Assembly (NCBI GenBank): GCA_028023455.1 | Contig: JAQFVV010006271.1 | Coordinates: 3,058,673 to 3,122,672, forward strand | Reading direction: 5' to 3' | DNA from: Epiperipatus broadwayi | Lineage: Eukaryota > Onychophora > Udeonychophora > Euonychophora > Peripatidae | Length of the DNA stretch: 64,000 bases | In this document: positions 62,703-64,000 of the stretch, piece by piece | How the letters are laid out: each line of letters begins with the position of its first letter | Position numbering within the stretch: position 1 is the first letter of the stretch | The notes under the pieces: model-generated | What the model was told of the DNA's origin: nothing | The model's database searches: none | The model's input: only the letters and a program-made list of their open reading frames with translations | Translations under genes and position numbers: made by a program

Positions 62703-64000
62703 ATATATATATATATATTATATATTCTATGAATTTAGCTGAATTTCCCATGGAAAGACAAATAAATTATTGTCAAGAACAATATCTGACATTATGTTTG
62801 ATGTATCTACTATGTATTCCTGATTTTTGTAGATCATTCTTCCCTTTTTGTGCTTTCAATTGTCTAGTCTTGGATGTGACTTCATTTGATTTTAATTTAT
62901 GAAAAATACTTGTATTGATTTTCCCCTGATTTGCAGCATGGTGCATGAATATGATATCCTCTAATATATCCCTGTGATATTGCATATCCTTCTATTGACT
63001 TTTGTTTTCTAACTTATTTGCCCCCTTAAGTCACATTAACTCATCTTCATCTGTAAGACTTGTTTGTTATAATTGTGGTACTCCTCATGTAGAAAGGGCT
63101 CTTTAGATTTATATTTATTACATGATCATTGGTGTCTAATTCAATTATCTGCACCTTTAACATTGTCTCCACAAAGTTTGGTACATGCTTATTAAAAAGA
63201 ATGTGTTGGTCTAAACAATGGGATGTTCTTATCCTCCCTCTGTCCTCTGTTGAGATGTTGAAAATTGTATCTATTTCTTTATTTCAGTTATATGTTTTGG
63301 TTGGAAATGTTATGTTTAATAATATATCAATCGCAAAACGGTTATTTGAAAAAAAAAAACAACAACAAAACATTCCTTTATATAATATAAACTATAAAAA
63401 TTATTACATACAGATATCCAGCTCAAAGTTCCAGTACCAAAGCATTCAGAAAAAATAAATCTGAAATAAAAAAAAGTCTTATAATACTTAGCTAAATAAT
63501 CTCATAATCACATAAGATTGAAGACAAGTCAAATTTGTGAAAAGATTACAATAATTGCATCATTAAAATATATTTTCTTCTTTAATGAATGCAACTAACT
63601 ATATTGTAATAAGTTATTTATTGCATTTATTTAAACTTCTTTCAATTATGAACATATAAAATGATACATGTTATTTTTGTTTAAAACTTCACATGTTAAC
63701 CAATGTAAATCGTTGTATTTTACTTTTATAGGTTTATATTAATGATTTGCATCCAGGTCTTTATTTTATCCTTCTTATTGCTACATATTTCATATTTCTT
63801 ATAGTATTATAATACAATTTTACTTTACATTAAATAACAATCTTTCTACTGTATCTTTGCACGTTTATTTGTAGTTTTATATTTACATTTTTCTAGTTGA
63901 TATCTTTCATTGGCTATGTCAACACATACATCTTTTAAAAAAAATGTGTCATTTTGTCTATTTTACAATACATCTATTCATAATCCAAAAATACATTATA
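62703..64000. other. TA tract, then unassigned DNA
   Basis: (TA)n at about 62703-62719. A minus-strand frame at 62773-62985 (70 codons) and a plus frame at 63129-63458 (109 codons) have mixed composition but no domain that I recognise. The rest is AT-rich. Confidence 0.4.

Overview
This window reads as intergenic DNA from a strongly AT-rich animal genome, probably an invertebrate. I see no operons, CRISPR arrays, rRNA or tRNA genes. Nearly everything recognisable is a eukaryotic mobile element: LTR retrotransposons, Penelope-like elements (PLEs), an APE-type LINE and Merlin DNA transposons, separated by long AT-rich stretches and (TA)n microsatellites. The LTR promoter at 51444 has a TATA box followed about 32 bases later by TCAGT, which resembles the arthropod initiator. 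That is only a weak hint of the host group.

Region by region. 1-4600 is AT-rich DNA with two short minisatellites. 4600-12200 is a patchwork of decayed PLE pieces, two pairs of inverted repeats and an array of ~400-base units that flips orientation in the middle (5957-7645). 13350-13580 (-) holds an orphan membrane-protein-like reading frame. 13857-17505 holds two PLE copies head to head, followed by a third PLE relic (17575-17968). At 18895-19031 a TATA box, a signal-peptide reading frame and a splice donor look like the first exon of a small secreted-protein gene, the best host-gene candidate here. 20107-21793 is a solo LTR (-) next to a gag relic (21785-22165).

24911-29510 is a complete LTR retrotransposon (element 1) carrying only gag. 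29900-37470 is a set of related ~1 kb repeat units into which an APE-type LINE (33490-36343, -) was inserted, along with a Merlin relic (31560-32370, -). 37910-40390 may be a degenerate LTR. 40398-41666 is a Merlin element with terminal inverted repeats and a target duplication, and 41821-42796 is a palindromic non-autonomous relative. 45270-46640 (-) is another PLE relic.

47598-57677 is a nested pair. An older LTR element (element 3, -, gag at 47598-49290) has its 5' LTR split by a younger LTR retrotransposon (element 2, 50934-57378, +), which again carries only gag. The rest (57680-64000) is mostly unassigned AT-rich DNA with a tandem repeat and weak LTR-like signals.

The most notable theme is a group of LTR retrotransposons with ~1.6-1.7 kb LTRs and related zinc-knuckle-less Gag proteins but no pol. 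Two copies have nearly identical LTR pairs, so they moved recently and must have borrowed reverse transcriptase and integrase from elsewhere.
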